A DNA stretch of 64,000 bases from CAZCPB01 sp044223975 (lineage in GTDB: Bacteria > Planctomycetota > Phycisphaerae > Phycisphaerales > UBA1924): contig JBGALI010000010.1 in assembly GCA_044223975.1 (NCBI GenBank), positions 124,001-188,000 of the forward strand, given 5' to 3'. Below are positions 16,156 to 25,597 of this stretch, piece by piece. Position numbers and translations under genes: made by a program. Positions within the stretch are counted from its first letter, which is position 1; each line of letters starts with the position of its first letter. Below the pieces are notes generated by a model. The model saw only the letters and a program-made list of their open reading frames with translations. It was not told the DNA's origin and made no database searches.

Positions 16156-18639
16156 TCACACGTTGTCCCCCTCGGTGGAGCTGCGGGCCGCGGGCGCGCG
16201 GCCGCTGCCCCCCCACTTCCAGCCGAGGGTGCGGGGGTCGTCCTCGCCGCGGCAGGTGATGTACTGGCGGTGCTCGATGAGCGCATCGCGGATCGCCTGC
16301 TTGGCGTACGCGGCACGCGAACCCAGCGAGGGCACGCGGTCGATCACGTCGGCGACAAGGTGGAAGCGGTCGAGGTCGTTGAGCACGCACATGTCGAAGG
16401 GCGTGGTGGTGGTGCCCTCTTCCTTGTAGCCGCGGACGTGCAGGTTCCCGTGGTTGGTGCGCCGGTACGTCAGGCGGTGGATGAGCCAGGGGTAGCCGTG
16501 GAACGCGAACACGATCGGCCGGTCCTTGGTGAAGAGCGTGTCGAAGTCGTGGTCGCTCAGGCCGTGCGGGTGCTCGCTGGCCGGCTGGAGCGTCATGAGG
16601 TCCACGACGTTGACGACACGGACCTTGATCTCGGGCAGGTGCCGGCGCAGAAGGTCGACGGCGGCGAGGGTCTCCAGCGTGGGCACGTCGCCGCAGCAGG
16701 CCATCACCACGTCGGGCTCGCCTCCCCTGTCGTTGCTGGCCCATTCCCAGATGCCGATCCCGGCCTCGCAGTGCTTGATCGCCTGGTCCATCGTCAGCCA
16801 CTGGGGCGCGGGCTGCTTGCCGGCGACGATGACGTTGACGTAGTTGCGGCTGCGGAGGCAGTGGTCGGTGACGCTGAGGAGCGTGTTGGCGTCGGGCGGC
16901 AGGTAGACGCGGATGACGTCGGCCTTCTTATTGACGACGTGATCGATGAAGCCGGGGTCCTGATGGCTGAAGCCGTTGTGATCCTGGCGCCACACGTGGC
17001 TGGAGAGCAGGTAGTTGAGGGACGCGATCGGACGGCGCCAGCCGATGTGGTTGCACACCTTCAGCCACTTGGCGTGCTGGTTGAACATCGAGTCGATGAT
17101 GTGGATGAAGGCCTCGTAGCAGCTGAAGAAGCCGTGCCGACCCGTGAGCAGGTAGCCCTCGAGCCAGCCCTCGCACTGGTGCTCGGAGAGCATCTCCATG
17201 ACGCGGCCGTCGGGGGCGATGTTGTCGTCGGTGGGCAGCGTCTGGCCGACGAAGCCACGCTTGGTCACCTCGAAGATGTCCTGCCAGCGGTTGGAGGCGT
17301 TCTCGTCGGGGCTGAAGATGCGGAAGTTCTTCGCGGCCAGGTTTCGCTTCATGACCTCGGCGAGGAATTTGCCCTGCACGCGGGTGGACTCGGCTGTCGT
17401 GGCGCCGGGCGAGGGGACGTCGACGGCGAAATCCTGGAACGCCGGGAGCTTGAGGTCCTTGAGGAGCACGCCGCCGTTGGCGTGGGGGTTGGCGCCCATG
17501 CGGCGATCACCGGTTGGCGCCATTTCGGCGAGTTCGGGTTTGAGGCGCCCGGACGTGTCGAACAACTCCTCGGGGTGGTAGCTCTTGAGCCACTGCTCAA
17601 GGATCTTCACGTGCCCGGGCTTTTCCATGTCGCCCATGGGCACCTGATGCGAGCGCCAGTAGTCCTCGCACTTCTTGCCGTCGATCTCCGCGGGGCAGGT
17701 CCAGCCCTTGGGCGAGCGCAGGACGATCATGGGCCAGCGCGGACGCTCCTTGAAGCCGCTCTCGCGGGCCCGGCGCTGGATGTCGCGGATGTCCTTCACG
17801 ACTTTGTCGAGCACGCCCGCCATGAGCTGGTGCATCTGCTCGGGGTCGCTTCCCTCGACGTAATGGGGTTCGTAGCCGTAGCCGCGGAAGAGCTGGTCGA
17901 GCTCCTCGTGGGGGATCCGCGCGAGCACGGTGGGGTTGGCGATCTTGTAGCCGTTGAGGTGCAGGATCGGGAGCACGGCGCCGTCGGTGACGGGGTTGAG
18001 GAACTTGTTGGAGTGCCAGCTCGTGGCCAGCGCGCCGGTCTCGGCCTCGCCGTCGCCGACGACGCACGCCACGATCAGGTCGGGGTTGTCAAAGGCCGCG
18101 CCGAAGGCGTGCGAGAGGCAGTAGCCAAGCTCGCCTCCCTCATGGATGGAGCCGGGAGTCTCGGGCGCGACGTGGCTGGGGATGCCGCCGGGGAACGAAA
18201 ACTGGGTGAAGAGCCGCTTCATCCCCTCCTCGTCCTGAGAGATGTTGGGGTAGTACTCCGAGTACGTGCCCTCGAGGTACACGTTGGCCACCAGCGCGGG
18301 GCCGCCGTGCCCGGGACCGGCCACGTAGACCACGCTGAGGTCGTCGCGCTTGATCACGCGGTTGAGGTGCACGTAGATGAAGTTCAGGCCCGGGGTGGTG
18401 CCCCAATGGCCGAGCAGGCGCGGCTTGACGTGCTCACGCTTGAGCGGCTGACGCAGCAGCGGGTTGTCGAGCAGGTAGATCTGTCCGACGGCGAGGTAGT
18501 TCGATGCCCGCCAGTACGCGTCGATCCTGCGGAGTTCGTCCGCGCCGAGCGGGCCGGCCTTGCCCGGCTTGGGCATGGGCTTGGGGGCGGGCTTGGAGGA
18601 GGGGTTTGTCCTGGGCTTTGCGGGGGCGAGGCGGGTCAT
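16156..18639 (-). CDS. xfp: Phosphoketolase (xylulose 5-phosphate/fructose 6-phosphate)
   Basis: An 827-residue thiamine-diphosphate enzyme that splits xylulose 5-phosphate (and possibly fructose 6-phosphate) with phosphate into acetyl phosphate plus glyceraldehyde 3-phosphate (or erythrose 4-phosphate). Family marks: GHWGTTPGLNFIYVHLNR, GPGHGGPALVANVYLEGTY, the cofactor site GDGEAETGALATSWHSNKFL, and SPDENASNRW. Length is typical. The N-terminus carries a Lys/Pro-rich extension of about 25 residues. The ATG at 18639 is preceded by GGAGAAGGA, a good ribosome-binding site, which decides against the longer frame from 18684. With acetate kinase it gives a carbon-sparing route from pentose/hexose phosphates to acetate and ATP. 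Confidence 0.97.
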   Translation of the reverse strand: MTRLAPAKPRTNPSSKPAPKPMPKPGKAGPLGADELRRIDAYWRASNYLAVGQIYLLDNPLLRQPLKREHVKPRLLGHWGTTPGLNFIYVHLNRVIKRDDLSVVYVAGPGHGGPALVANVYLEGTYSEYYPNISQDEEGMKRLFTQFSFPGGIPSHVAPETPGSIHEGGELGYCLSHAFGAAFDNPDLIVACVVGDGEAETGALATSWHSNKFLNPVTDGAVLPILHLNGYKIANPTVLARIPHEELDQLFRGYGYEPHYVEGSDPEQMHQLMAGVLDKVVKDIRDIQRRARESGFKERPRWPMIVLRSPKGWTCPAEIDGKKCEDYWRSHQVPMGDMEKPGHVKILEQWLKSYHPEELFDTSGRLKPELAEMAPTGDRRMGANPHANGGVLLKDLKLPAFQDFAVDVPSPGATTAESTRVQGKFLAEVMKRNLAAKNFRIFSPDENASNRWQDIFEVTKRGFVGQTLPTDDNIAPDGRVMEMLSEHQCEGWLEGYLLTGRHGFFSCYEAFIHIIDSMFNQHAKWLKVCNHIGWRRPIASLNYLLSSHVWRQDHNGFSHQDPGFIDHVVNKKADVIRVYLPPDANTLLSVTDHCLRSRNYVNVIVAGKQPAPQWLTMDQAIKHCEAGIGIWEWASNDRGGEPDVVMACCGDVPTLETLAAVDLLRRHLPEIKVRVVNVVDLMTLQPASEHPHGLSDHDFDTLFTKDRPIVFAFHGYPWLIHRLTYRRTNHGNLHVRGYKEEGTTTTPFDMCVLNDLDRFHLVADVIDRVPSLGSRAAYAKQAIRDALIEHRQYITCRGEDDPRTLGWKWGGSGRAPAARSSTEGDNV

Positions 18640-18680
18640 GGTTCCTTCTCCAGAGAGATGCCCGCGGCAACGCAGGGCGA

Positions 18681-18930
18681 TCACGTCTCGATGACTTCAA
18701 GGCATTCGGGCACTTTGGCGTCGAGACCGGGGTGCTGACGGATCGAGCCGCGCAGCGTGCGTGATGGCAACGGCGGCAGGCCCCGCGAGCATGTCGCGAT
18801 TGAAGTTTACGAGTTCTCGAACGCCCCGTAAGAACCCGCCGTCGATCTGGACGCTGGCGCGATCGGTCCGGACTGCGCATGTCGAGGCGGCAAATTCACC
18901 GCCCGGAGCACCGAGAAGAGAGATCTTCAT
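18681..18930 (-). pseudogene. Probable remnant of a beta-CASP/MBL-fold nuclease gene, internally deleted
   Basis: The ATG at 18930 opens MKISLLGAPGGEF...RTDRASVQIDGG...GVRELVNFNRD...VAITHA, which resembles the first about 60 residues of beta-CASP metallo-beta-lactamase RNA nucleases (usual opening MKISFLGAAGGEVTGS..., then THAHLDH). Right after THA the frame decays (ARLDPSAP). About 80 bases on, another frame reads HPGLDAKVPECLEVIET then TGA at 18683-18681, resembling the C-terminal end of the same family (VPxxLExVE). The zinc-binding core is missing. Read as the two ends of one gene joined by a large deletion with a frame change; a short expressed peptide cannot be excluded. It lies 42 bases upstream of phosphoketolase. 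Confidence 0.5.
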
Positions 18931-19387
18931 TTGGCTCAGGCTCCCGAACGTCGGAAGCATAGCGGCGCGCTGTGCCCGCCCAGCCGCGCCGATCGCCGGC
19001 GCCTTGCGTGCTCAGCGATGCGGGCGCGCCGCCGGACCATCGCCCGAGAAAATCTGTTCGACAGGACGGGTCGGGATCTCGGGGTGATCCAGCGTCACGG
19101 GCCGTGTGCCTGGTGATTCCTTTGCGGTGAGTGTCGGAAGGGTGGATGTCGAGTCCGTTGCCTTCCTTCACCGGCATCTTGAGAACGTGCCGGGACTGAC
19201 GGACGGCTTGAGAAGCGCGGCACGGCGATTTACAGTAACGGGCGCGTGGGGCCGAGGGGGACGCTGTCCGCTCACGCCGGCCGTGACGACTTGCTCCATG
19301 ACCCATGATCAGACGATGGTGATACCATCCACTTCCACTCGGAGGGCGAGCATCGCCCCCGCCTCTGCTTCGGTAAGGAGTCCAGCG
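18931..19387. other. Intergenic stretch with a small inverted repeat before DUF3300
   Basis: No convincing gene. A 6-3-6 inverted repeat GATGGTGATACCATC lies at 19315-19329, about 60 bases before the DUF3300 start, and could be an operator. AGGAG at 19378-19382 serves as the ribosome-binding site of that gene. Confidence 0.4.
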
Positions 19388-20683
19388 ATGGAATTCCGCC
19401 GTGTCTTGTGCGTTCTGATCTCCGCGTGTTCTCTCGGCGCTGCGGCGCTGGGCCAGGACAAGCTGCCGGCGCCCCCGTCCGGGAGCCAGCCCGCCGCGGC
19501 CCCGAGTCCGCAGGGTCCTCCGGCGGCGGACCAGCCGGCGTTTAAGCCCGAAGAACTCGAGCAGATGCTCGCGCCCATCGCTCTGTACCCCGACTCGCTG
19601 CTCTCGCAGGTCCTCATGGCTTCAACGTACCCCATCGAGGTGGTCGAGGCCGACCGCTGGGCGAAGGCGCACGCGAGCCTGAAGGGCGATGCGCTCGCGA
19701 AGGAGCTTGAGAAGCAGTCGTGGGACCCCAGCGTGCGGTCGCTGGTGAACTTCCCGCAGGTGCTTGCGATGATGAGCGAGAACCTGAGCACCACCGTAAA
19801 GATCGGCGACGCGTTCATCGGCCAGCAGAAGGAAGTGATGGACACGGTCCAGAAGCTCCGGGCCAAGGCCGATGCCACGGGCAACCTCAAGTCCAACAAG
19901 GAGCAGACCGTCACGACGCAGAAGACCGACACGGGCACGCAGGTGATCGTCATCGAATCGGCTTCGCCGCAGGTGATCTATGTGCCGCAGTACAGCCCGA
20001 CGGTGGTGTACGGGGCGTGGCCGTACCCGGCCTATCCGCCGTACCCGTACTACCCGCCGGGGTACGTCGCCAGCAACGTCGTGTCGTTCGGGCTGGGCGT
20101 CGCGGTCGGCGCGGCGTGGGGGTACGCGTGGGGGAACTGCAACTGGGGCCACGGCGACGTCAACATCGACGTCAACCGGAACACCAACATCAACAACAAC
20201 ATCGACCGCAGCAAGTTCAAGAACGCGAGCGTGGGAGGAGGGAGCGGGCAGGGGTCGTGGAAGCACGATCCTTCGCACCGCCAGGGTGCCGCGTACCGCA
20301 ACACCGCCTCCGCGCAGCGTGTGGGCGCCGGCACCACGTCCACGCGCGCGACCCAGGCCCGCAGCGACTACCGCGGCAAGGCCGAGGCGGGGCGGACCGA
20401 CATCTCCCGCGGCGGGGCCGACGGCTTCAAGGGGAATTCGCCGGCGGCGCGGCCGAGCACCACGGGCGCCGGGGGCATGGACCGCGCGGCCACCACGGGC
20501 GGCAAGAGCGGCGCGTTCGGTGACGCCAACCGCGGCGGCGCGGCGACGCGCGAGGCCAGCAACCGCGGCAGCGCGAGCCGGACGGCGTCGCCCTCCACGT
20601 CAAGGTCGACGCCTCCGCGTTCGTCCGGCGGTGCTTCGCGCGGCGGAGGCGGCGGGGGTCGTGGCGGCGGCGGGCGCCGGTGA
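19388..20683 (+). CDS. DUF3300 family exported protein
   Basis: A 431-residue exported protein. Signal peptide MEFRRVLCVLISACSLGAAALG, then the DUF3300 core (about 50-230): LEQMLAPIALYPDSLLSQVLMASTYP, WDPSVRSLVNFPQVLAMM, and SPQVIYVPQYSPTVVYGAWP. The tail (about 250-431) is low complexity, Asn/Asp/Gly/Arg/Ser-rich, ending in a glycine-arginine run. The ATG follows TAAGGAGTCCAGCG. DUF3300 genes typically sit beside DUF2950 genes, as here (50 bases downstream). Function unknown; envelope location is inferred from the signal. Confidence 0.92.
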   Translation: MEFRRVLCVLISACSLGAAALGQDKLPAPPSGSQPAAAPSPQGPPAADQPAFKPEELEQMLAPIALYPDSLLSQVLMASTYPIEVVEADRWAKAHASLKGDALAKELEKQSWDPSVRSLVNFPQVLAMMSENLSTTVKIGDAFIGQQKEVMDTVQKLRAKADATGNLKSNKEQTVTTQKTDTGTQVIVIESASPQVIYVPQYSPTVVYGAWPYPAYPPYPYYPPGYVASNVVSFGLGVAVGAAWGYAWGNCNWGHGDVNIDVNRNTNINNNIDRSKFKNASVGGGSGQGSWKHDPSHRQGAAYRNTASAQRVGAGTTSTRATQARSDYRGKAEAGRTDISRGGADGFKGNSPAARPSTTGAGGMDRAATTGGKSGAFGDANRGGAATREASNRGSASRTASPSTSRSTPPRSSGGASRGGGGGGRGGGGRR

Positions 20684-20733
20684 TCGCGCGGCGCGCTCGT
20701 TCTGGATTGGCCATTCTTTTCGAGGAATCTCAC

Positions 20734-21696
20734 ATGTCTACCGGGATCACGGCTTCGCCTCGGGCGGCGGCATGGCGGTACACGGGAGCGTTCTGGGTTG
20801 CTGTGACGCTGGGCGCGATGGGCCTGGGAGGTTGCGCTTCGGAGCCGCGGACGTTCGCAACGCCTGACGCGGCGGTCGATTCGCTCGTCGGTGCGCTGCG
20901 CGTCAACGACGAGAAAGCGCTGGAGAGCATTCTGGGCCCCGACACGAGCAAGGTCCTTACCTCGGGCGACTCGGTCGCCGACGCCAACCGGCGCGCCGAC
21001 TTCCTCCGCCTGTACGACGAGAAGCACCGCCTGACCCCCGTCGAGGATGAGTCGGTCACCCTCGAAGTGGGAGCGACGGACTGGCCGATGCCCATCCCGG
21101 TCGTGAAGGGCGACCAGGGATGGTACTTCGACACCGCCGCGGGGCTGGACGAGATGCTTTCGCGGCGCATCGGGCACAACGAGCTCGACGCGATCGAAAC
21201 GTGCCTGGCGATCGCCGATGCGCAGCGGGAATACGCCGCGGCGGATTTCAACGGTGACGGCTGGCGTGAGTACGCCCGGACCTTCTGGAGCGACCCCGGC
21301 ACCAAGGACGGCCTGTACTGGCCGGCCACGGCCGATGCGCCCGACAGCCCTCTGGGAGTGCTCGTCGCGTCGGCGACGTCCGAGGGGTACACCGCGAGCA
21401 CCGGCGGTGGCCCGCGCCCGTATCACGGGTACTACTACCGCATCCTTACCGGCCAAGGGCCTGATGCTCCGGGCGGGGCGATGGACTACATCGTTCAGGG
21501 CCACATGATCGCCGGGTTCGCCGTCGTGGCGTGGCCCGCCGATTATGGCAACTCGGGCCTCAAGACGTTCATGGTGAGCTACAACGAGGTGGTGTACGAG
21601 CGCGACCTGGGCGACGACACGGACAAACTCGCCCGGGCGATGACCGTTTTCAACCCGGGGGCGGGTTGGAAGCCGTGCGAAGTTCCGAAGCCGTGA
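20734..21696 (+). CDS. DUF2950 family exported lipoprotein
   Basis: A 320-residue protein with an N-terminal membrane segment ending LGAMGLGGCASEP, a lipobox. The core matches DUF2950: FATPDAAVDSLVGALRVND, DEMLSRRIGHNELDAIETC, ADAQREYAAADFNGDG, and GPRPYHGYYYRILTGQGP. It is co-oriented with and 50 bases behind DUF3300, the usual pairing of these families. No biochemical role is known. Probably a periplasmic or outer-membrane lipoprotein. Confidence 0.93.
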   Translation: MSTGITASPRAAAWRYTGAFWVAVTLGAMGLGGCASEPRTFATPDAAVDSLVGALRVNDEKALESILGPDTSKVLTSGDSVADANRRADFLRLYDEKHRLTPVEDESVTLEVGATDWPMPIPVVKGDQGWYFDTAAGLDEMLSRRIGHNELDAIETCLAIADAQREYAAADFNGDGWREYARTFWSDPGTKDGLYWPATADAPDSPLGVLVASATSEGYTASTGGGPRPYHGYYYRILTGQGPDAPGGAMDYIVQGHMIAGFAVVAWPADYGNSGLKTFMVSYNEVVYERDLGDDTDKLARAMTVFNPGAGWKPCEVPKP

Positions 21697-21830
21697 GTTG
21701 AGCCACGAACGGCGAGTACCCGCCGGGCGTCGTCGCCGATTTCGGGACGATCCGCGTGGAGACGTCATCACGCCGCACCACGGGCGTGCCCGGATCGGTG
21801 ACCGGCACGCGGGACTGACACTTCCCGATG

Positions 21831-22061
21831 TCAGGCCGGTCGGTCGTGCGTTCCTTTGAGCTCCGCTTCCGCCTTCGACCAATCGGCCGCCTCGTGGCCC
21901 GGTGCGCCGTGGCGCGCCTGTGAAATCTCGTAGGCGCGGGCGCGGATGCGGTCTTGGGTCGGCTGTGCGGCGCTGATGACCGACGCGCCGGGGCGCGCCT
22001 TGGAGGCGGCACTCGGGGGCTGAGTGTCGTGCGGGGTGTTCTGTCGACCGTGGTGAGACAT
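21831..22061 (-). CDS. DUF2934 family small protein
   Basis: A 76-residue protein. The C-terminal half, RIRARAYEISQARHG...DWSKAEAELKG, is the DUF2934 motif: a helical RAYElsqrrg...gdWlrAE pattern found in many stress-related small proteins. The N-terminal half is polar and unstructured. It stands alone between convergent DUF2950 and the next minus-strand gene. Function unknown. Confidence 0.8.
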   Translation of the reverse strand: MSHHGRQNTPHDTQPPSAASKARPGASVISAAQPTQDRIRARAYEISQARHGAPGHEAADWSKAEAELKGTHDRPA

Positions 22062-22317
22062 GATGTTCTGCCTTCAATGAGAGGGACATGAGAGACGGGT
22101 CATGGGGATTCGAAAACAGGATCGCCCGAGATGGTCCGAGCGTGACCGATCCGCCTGGGCCGGCGAGACGACGGGACAACCCGCACGTGGAAACACGCCT
22201 TAAAGCGCGCGGAGCTTGAACGTCGGAGAGGGGCGGATCAATCGGAGGCGCCGGCTTCCGCCAGACGCCCCCTTTGGGGGGACTGCTTGCGACCGGTGTC
22301 GCGATGTGCGGTCTGGA

Positions 22318-22848
22318 TCAGTGCGCCGCGGGCTTGGCGGGGCCGCGGACGGCAAGGTCTACGCGGTTCCACGCGTCGCGGCTGGCGTCCTTGGCCTTGT
22401 CCCAGGTGAGGCGCGAGGCGCCCTTGGCCTTGTCCCAGCCACGGTTGAGGTCCGACTCGACACTCTCGAAGGTCTTGCCGTCGCTGCCGCGGCTGGCGTA
22501 GCTCTCCCAGCCGTAGCGGTACGCGGGCGCGAACTCGTCGTAGCCGTAGGTGGACTGGGCGTACGGCCTCGAGGAGTACGTGTCGCGCCAGTACTTGGTT
22601 TCGACGGTCGGGTTGACGGCCTCGGCCGCGGCTTTGCCCATGATTCCGCCGACGACCGCGCCCACCGCCGCGCCGGCCACAGCGCCGACCGGCCCGCCGA
22701 GCGCGCCGCCTGCCGCGCCCGCCGCGGCCCCGGCGCCGATTGCGCCCAAGCCCGTGCCGACCGGGTGCGAACCGATCGCGCCGGTGATCGGGTCGCGGTT
22801 GGCGTCCGCTCCGGAGGAGCGGGGATCATTCGTATTCTGCTGACTCAT
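22318..22848 (-). CDS. Glycine-zipper protein of unknown function
   Basis: A 176-residue protein. After a polar N-terminus of about 30 residues there is an Ala/Gly-rich glycine-zipper stretch (GAGAAAGAAGGALGGPVGAV) long enough for two membrane-associating helices. A charged, tyrosine-rich domain follows (ETKYWRDTYSSRPYAQSTYG), and near the C-terminus are two repeats of WDKAKxASRxxWD/N. The ATG at 22848 is preceded by GGAG. Similar proteins are often stress-induced and membrane-bound; no named function can be given. Confidence 0.8.
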   Translation of the reverse strand: MSQQNTNDPRSSGADANRDPITGAIGSHPVGTGLGAIGAGAAAGAAGGALGGPVGAVAGAAVGAVVGGIMGKAAAEAVNPTVETKYWRDTYSSRPYAQSTYGYDEFAPAYRYGWESYASRGSDGKTFESVESDLNRGWDKAKGASRLTWDKAKDASRDAWNRVDLAVRGPAKPAAH

Positions 22849-23214
22849 GGTGATCTCCAGAAATGGGCCGGGGCGGTCGAACCTGTCCGGGCCGGGGTGG
22901 ACGGCGCTCGAGGCGACCGTCGTGAAGAGACGATGTTCTGCGCGGCCGCGATGCGTCCTGGTGAGTGAGGTGAACCGAGCACCGCGCCGCCACTTTGGGG
23001 TTCGAGGGAAGCATCCGCGGTGTGCGCGCGAGGCGAGCGTGCGACGCTGCAGCGGCTTCCTTCCACCTGACCGCGGATTCATGCGGGCGGGGGATGCCGC
23101 GGCGCGCCGGGCGCCGCCCCCGATCCGCTCATCGGATCGGAGACTTGATCACCAACATGATGGCGTGCTGCGGGTGAACGGCTACGGCGAAGACTTCCTC
23201 CATCGGCGACGGGC
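22849..23214. other. Gene-free stretch
   Basis: Between the glycine-zipper gene and the LuxR-type regulator. I see no convincing gene, RNA or repeat. It should hold the promoter of the glycine-zipper gene. Confidence 0.4.
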
Positions 23215-24021
23215 TCAGGCCTCGGCGAGCCCTTCGCGGATGGCAAAGCGCATGAGATCGGCGCGGGCGATGATGCCCAGCTTCTTCATCATGCGGCCCT
23301 GGTGCGCATCCACGGTCTTGGCGCTGCGGCAGAGCTCCGACGCGATCTGGGTTCGCGAGAGTCCCTTGCCGATGAACCTGAGAATCTCCGCTTCGCGCGG
23401 GGTCAGGGAATCCAGCAGCGTCTTGGGCGCGCCAGCGCCGTGGTCCACGCCGTGGTCCGGAGCGCGCTGACCGTGTGTCAGCCCGCCGAGGGAGGCCGGG
23501 CGGCATCGCTCGCTGACTTTGGGTCCCAGCAGGAACGAGCCCTTGGGGTGGTTGCTCGCGACGTCGTGGATTCCACGAACGATGTCCTTGAGCTCGTCGG
23601 ACTTGGCGAAATAGCCGGACACTCCCGCCCGGAACGAGGCGGAGATGAACGCGTCGCGGATGTGCGCGCTGAGCACCACGATCTGAACGGCGGGGTGACG
23701 ACGCTTGGTTCGGTCGGCCATCTCGAACGCGTCGGGCCCGGGCATTTCGACGTCCAGGAGCACCACGTCGGGGCGCAGGCGCTCGACTTCCTCCGCCAGG
23801 CGAGCGGCCGAGTCCAGGTGCCCGACCACTTCGAGGCCCCCTTCAACGGCGAACCTGGCCTTGAGTCCCTCGACCAGCACGGCGTGGTCGTCGACGCAGA
23901 GCACCCGGATGGCGTGCGAAGCGAGCCCGGCGCGCGACACGGCCGCGGTCTCCACGGAAGGCGCCGCGCTCTCGCCCCGCCCAGCCTTGGTCACCGCGCG
24001 GATCTTTGCCTGACGAGCCAT
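23215..24021 (-). CDS. LuxR/NarL-type response regulator
   Basis: A 268-residue response regulator. A 35-residue leader precedes the receiver domain: IRVLCVDDHAVLVEGLKARF, phosphoacceptor in DVVLLDVEMPGPD, and VLSAHI. A linker (about 160-200) leads to the DNA-binding domain LTPREAEILRFIGKGLSRTQ, then ELCRSAKTVDAHQGRMMKKL. It starts 13 bases after the stop of the PAS kinase gene, so the two form a kinase-first two-component operon. Confidence 0.94.
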   Translation of the reverse strand: MARQAKIRAVTKAGRGESAAPSVETAAVSRAGLASHAIRVLCVDDHAVLVEGLKARFAVEGGLEVVGHLDSAARLAEEVERLRPDVVLLDVEMPGPDAFEMADRTKRRHPAVQIVVLSAHIRDAFISASFRAGVSGYFAKSDELKDIVRGIHDVASNHPKGSFLLGPKVSERCRPASLGGLTHGQRAPDHGVDHGAGAPKTLLDSLTPREAEILRFIGKGLSRTQIASELCRSAKTVDAHQGRMMKKLGIIARADLMRFAIREGLAEA

Positions 24022-24034
24022 GGACGTCTCTCCC

Positions 24035-25597
24035 TTACGCGCCGGCGAGGGCCAGGCCGATGCCGTGCCGGATCGCCTCAAATTCGTTGTGGGGCTCGAT
24101 GATTGTGGCGCCCAGCGCGGTCCACCGCGGCTGCGCCGCCTTGGGCGGCGCCCCCAGCAGGACCACCCTTCGAGCACCGCGCTGCTTCCGCCATGCCGAT
24201 GCCGCGGCGAGCGCCTTTGGCGTCGGTTCCGTGACCCACACATCCGAGGCGCCCGGCCCGTTGGCGGTACCGGCCTTGAGCGTCAGCCCGGCCTTGAGGA
24301 GAACCTGCGAAACCAGCGCCGCGGCGCGGTGATCACGGACCGAGACGCTGGCCGATCGCCCGTTCGGCGCGGGCACGGACGGTCGGGTTGATACGGGGAG
24401 CACCAGCACCACGCTTGCGCCCTTTCCCGGGCGGGAATTGATCTCGACGGCGCCCCCGGCGCGGACGGCGACCTTTCGCACCATCGGCAGGCCAAGGCCC
24501 GTGCCCAGGCCGCGCGCCTTGGTCGTGAAGAAGAGATCGAACGCGCGGCGCTGCACTTCGGCGGTCATCCCACGCCCGTTGTCGGTCACGCCCAGTCTCA
24601 CGGTGCGGCCGTCGCCGGACATGCTTGCCGCTATACGGACTCGCGCGTTGCGGCGACCGGGCGGGATCGATTCGCCCGCGTTCACGATCAGGTTGAGCAT
24701 GGCCTGGGTGAGCCAGTGGGGCGCGATCGCCACCGGGGGGAGCGCCGCGGGCAGGGACGCTTCGAGCGTGACGTGCCTGGGAAGAGCCTTGCGCAGGAGG
24801 ACTCCCACCTGCTCCCACCATCGCGCGAGATCGGTCACGCCGTCGGTGCCCGACGCGGCGAGAGCGCCGTCGGGATCGATCGCGAGGAAATGCAGGCCGT
24901 CGCTGAGATGCTGGAGGTACGAGACGGAGCGTCTCACGGCCGTCAGGTGCCCGCGCGCCGCGTCGTTGAGCCCCGCGTGCTCCAGGGCATCGAGGCGGGC
25001 GCGCACGGGGAGCAGGACGTTGTTGAGGTCGTGCCCCAGGCCGGCGGCGAGCGTGCCGAGCGAGGCCAGTCGGTCGGTGAGCTGGAGGCGGAGGTTGGCG
25101 GTGGCCAGCGCCCGGGTCTGCTCGGCGATGAAGCGGTGCAGACGCTCGCGGTTGTCGGCCGAATCGGCGCCGACGTCGATCTCGCGGCTGACGTCGCGCA
25201 CGATGCCGATGAAGAACGGCGCGGTGTGCGCGGGCAGGTCGGCGCGCGACATCGACAGCTCGATCTGGATGATCCTGCCGTCCTTGCGGACGGCGTCGAA
25301 ACGGCGCGAGCGCTCGAGCCCGGCGGCCCGGTCCGGGTTGCGGTAGCGGTCCAGGTACCGGTCCAGGGCCGAGCGGCGCGGCTCGGGGATCAGGTCCTTG
25401 ACGTTCCTGCCGAACAACTCCGTGGGTGTGTACCCGAATACCTGCTCCACCGAATTGCTCGCGGACTGGATGACCCCGCCCGCGTTCATCGTGATGATCG
25501 GGTCGAACAGGCCATCGACGCTCGCCACGCCCTGCGAGCCCCGACCCGCAGAAGCCACGCTCTTGGCGGGCTTTCGGCGTCGGGTGCGAGCTGGCAT
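24035..25597 (-). CDS. PAS-domain sensor histidine kinase with C-terminal pseudo-receiver
   Basis: A 520-residue kinase with no membrane segment, so a cytoplasmic sensor. One PAS domain (about 25-145: FDPIITMNAGGVIQSASNSV...) precedes an H-box of the HDLNN type (LASLGTLAAGLGHDLNN). The ATPase domain has LTQAMLNLIVNAGES, VTDNGRGM and GLGTGLGLPMVRK. The last about 100 residues look like a receiver fold without the aspartate site (SVSVRDHRAAALVSQVLLKA, ARRVVLLGAP). Start ATG at 25597. A perfect 14-base palindrome lies 72 bases upstream. Partner of the LuxR regulator downstream; signal unknown. Confidence 0.92.
   Translation of the reverse strand: MPARTRRRKPAKSVASAGRGSQGVASVDGLFDPIITMNAGGVIQSASNSVEQVFGYTPTELFGRNVKDLIPEPRRSALDRYLDRYRNPDRAAGLERSRRFDAVRKDGRIIQIELSMSRADLPAHTAPFFIGIVRDVSREIDVGADSADNRERLHRFIAEQTRALATANLRLQLTDRLASLGTLAAGLGHDLNNVLLPVRARLDALEHAGLNDAARGHLTAVRRSVSYLQHLSDGLHFLAIDPDGALAASGTDGVTDLARWWEQVGVLLRKALPRHVTLEASLPAALPPVAIAPHWLTQAMLNLIVNAGESIPPGRRNARVRIAASMSGDGRTVRLGVTDNGRGMTAEVQRRAFDLFFTTKARGLGTGLGLPMVRKVAVRAGGAVEINSRPGKGASVVLVLPVSTRPSVPAPNGRSASVSVRDHRAAALVSQVLLKAGLTLKAGTANGPGASDVWVTEPTPKALAAASAWRKQRGARRVVLLGAPPKAAQPRWTALGATIIEPHNEFEAIRHGIGLALAGA

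Noticed and set aside
15943..18738. A 931-codon open frame on the plus strand across phosphoketolase
   Set aside because: It is antisense to phosphoketolase and acetate kinase, is Val/Asp/Gly/His-rich without any family match, and follows from high GC at third codon positions of the true genes.
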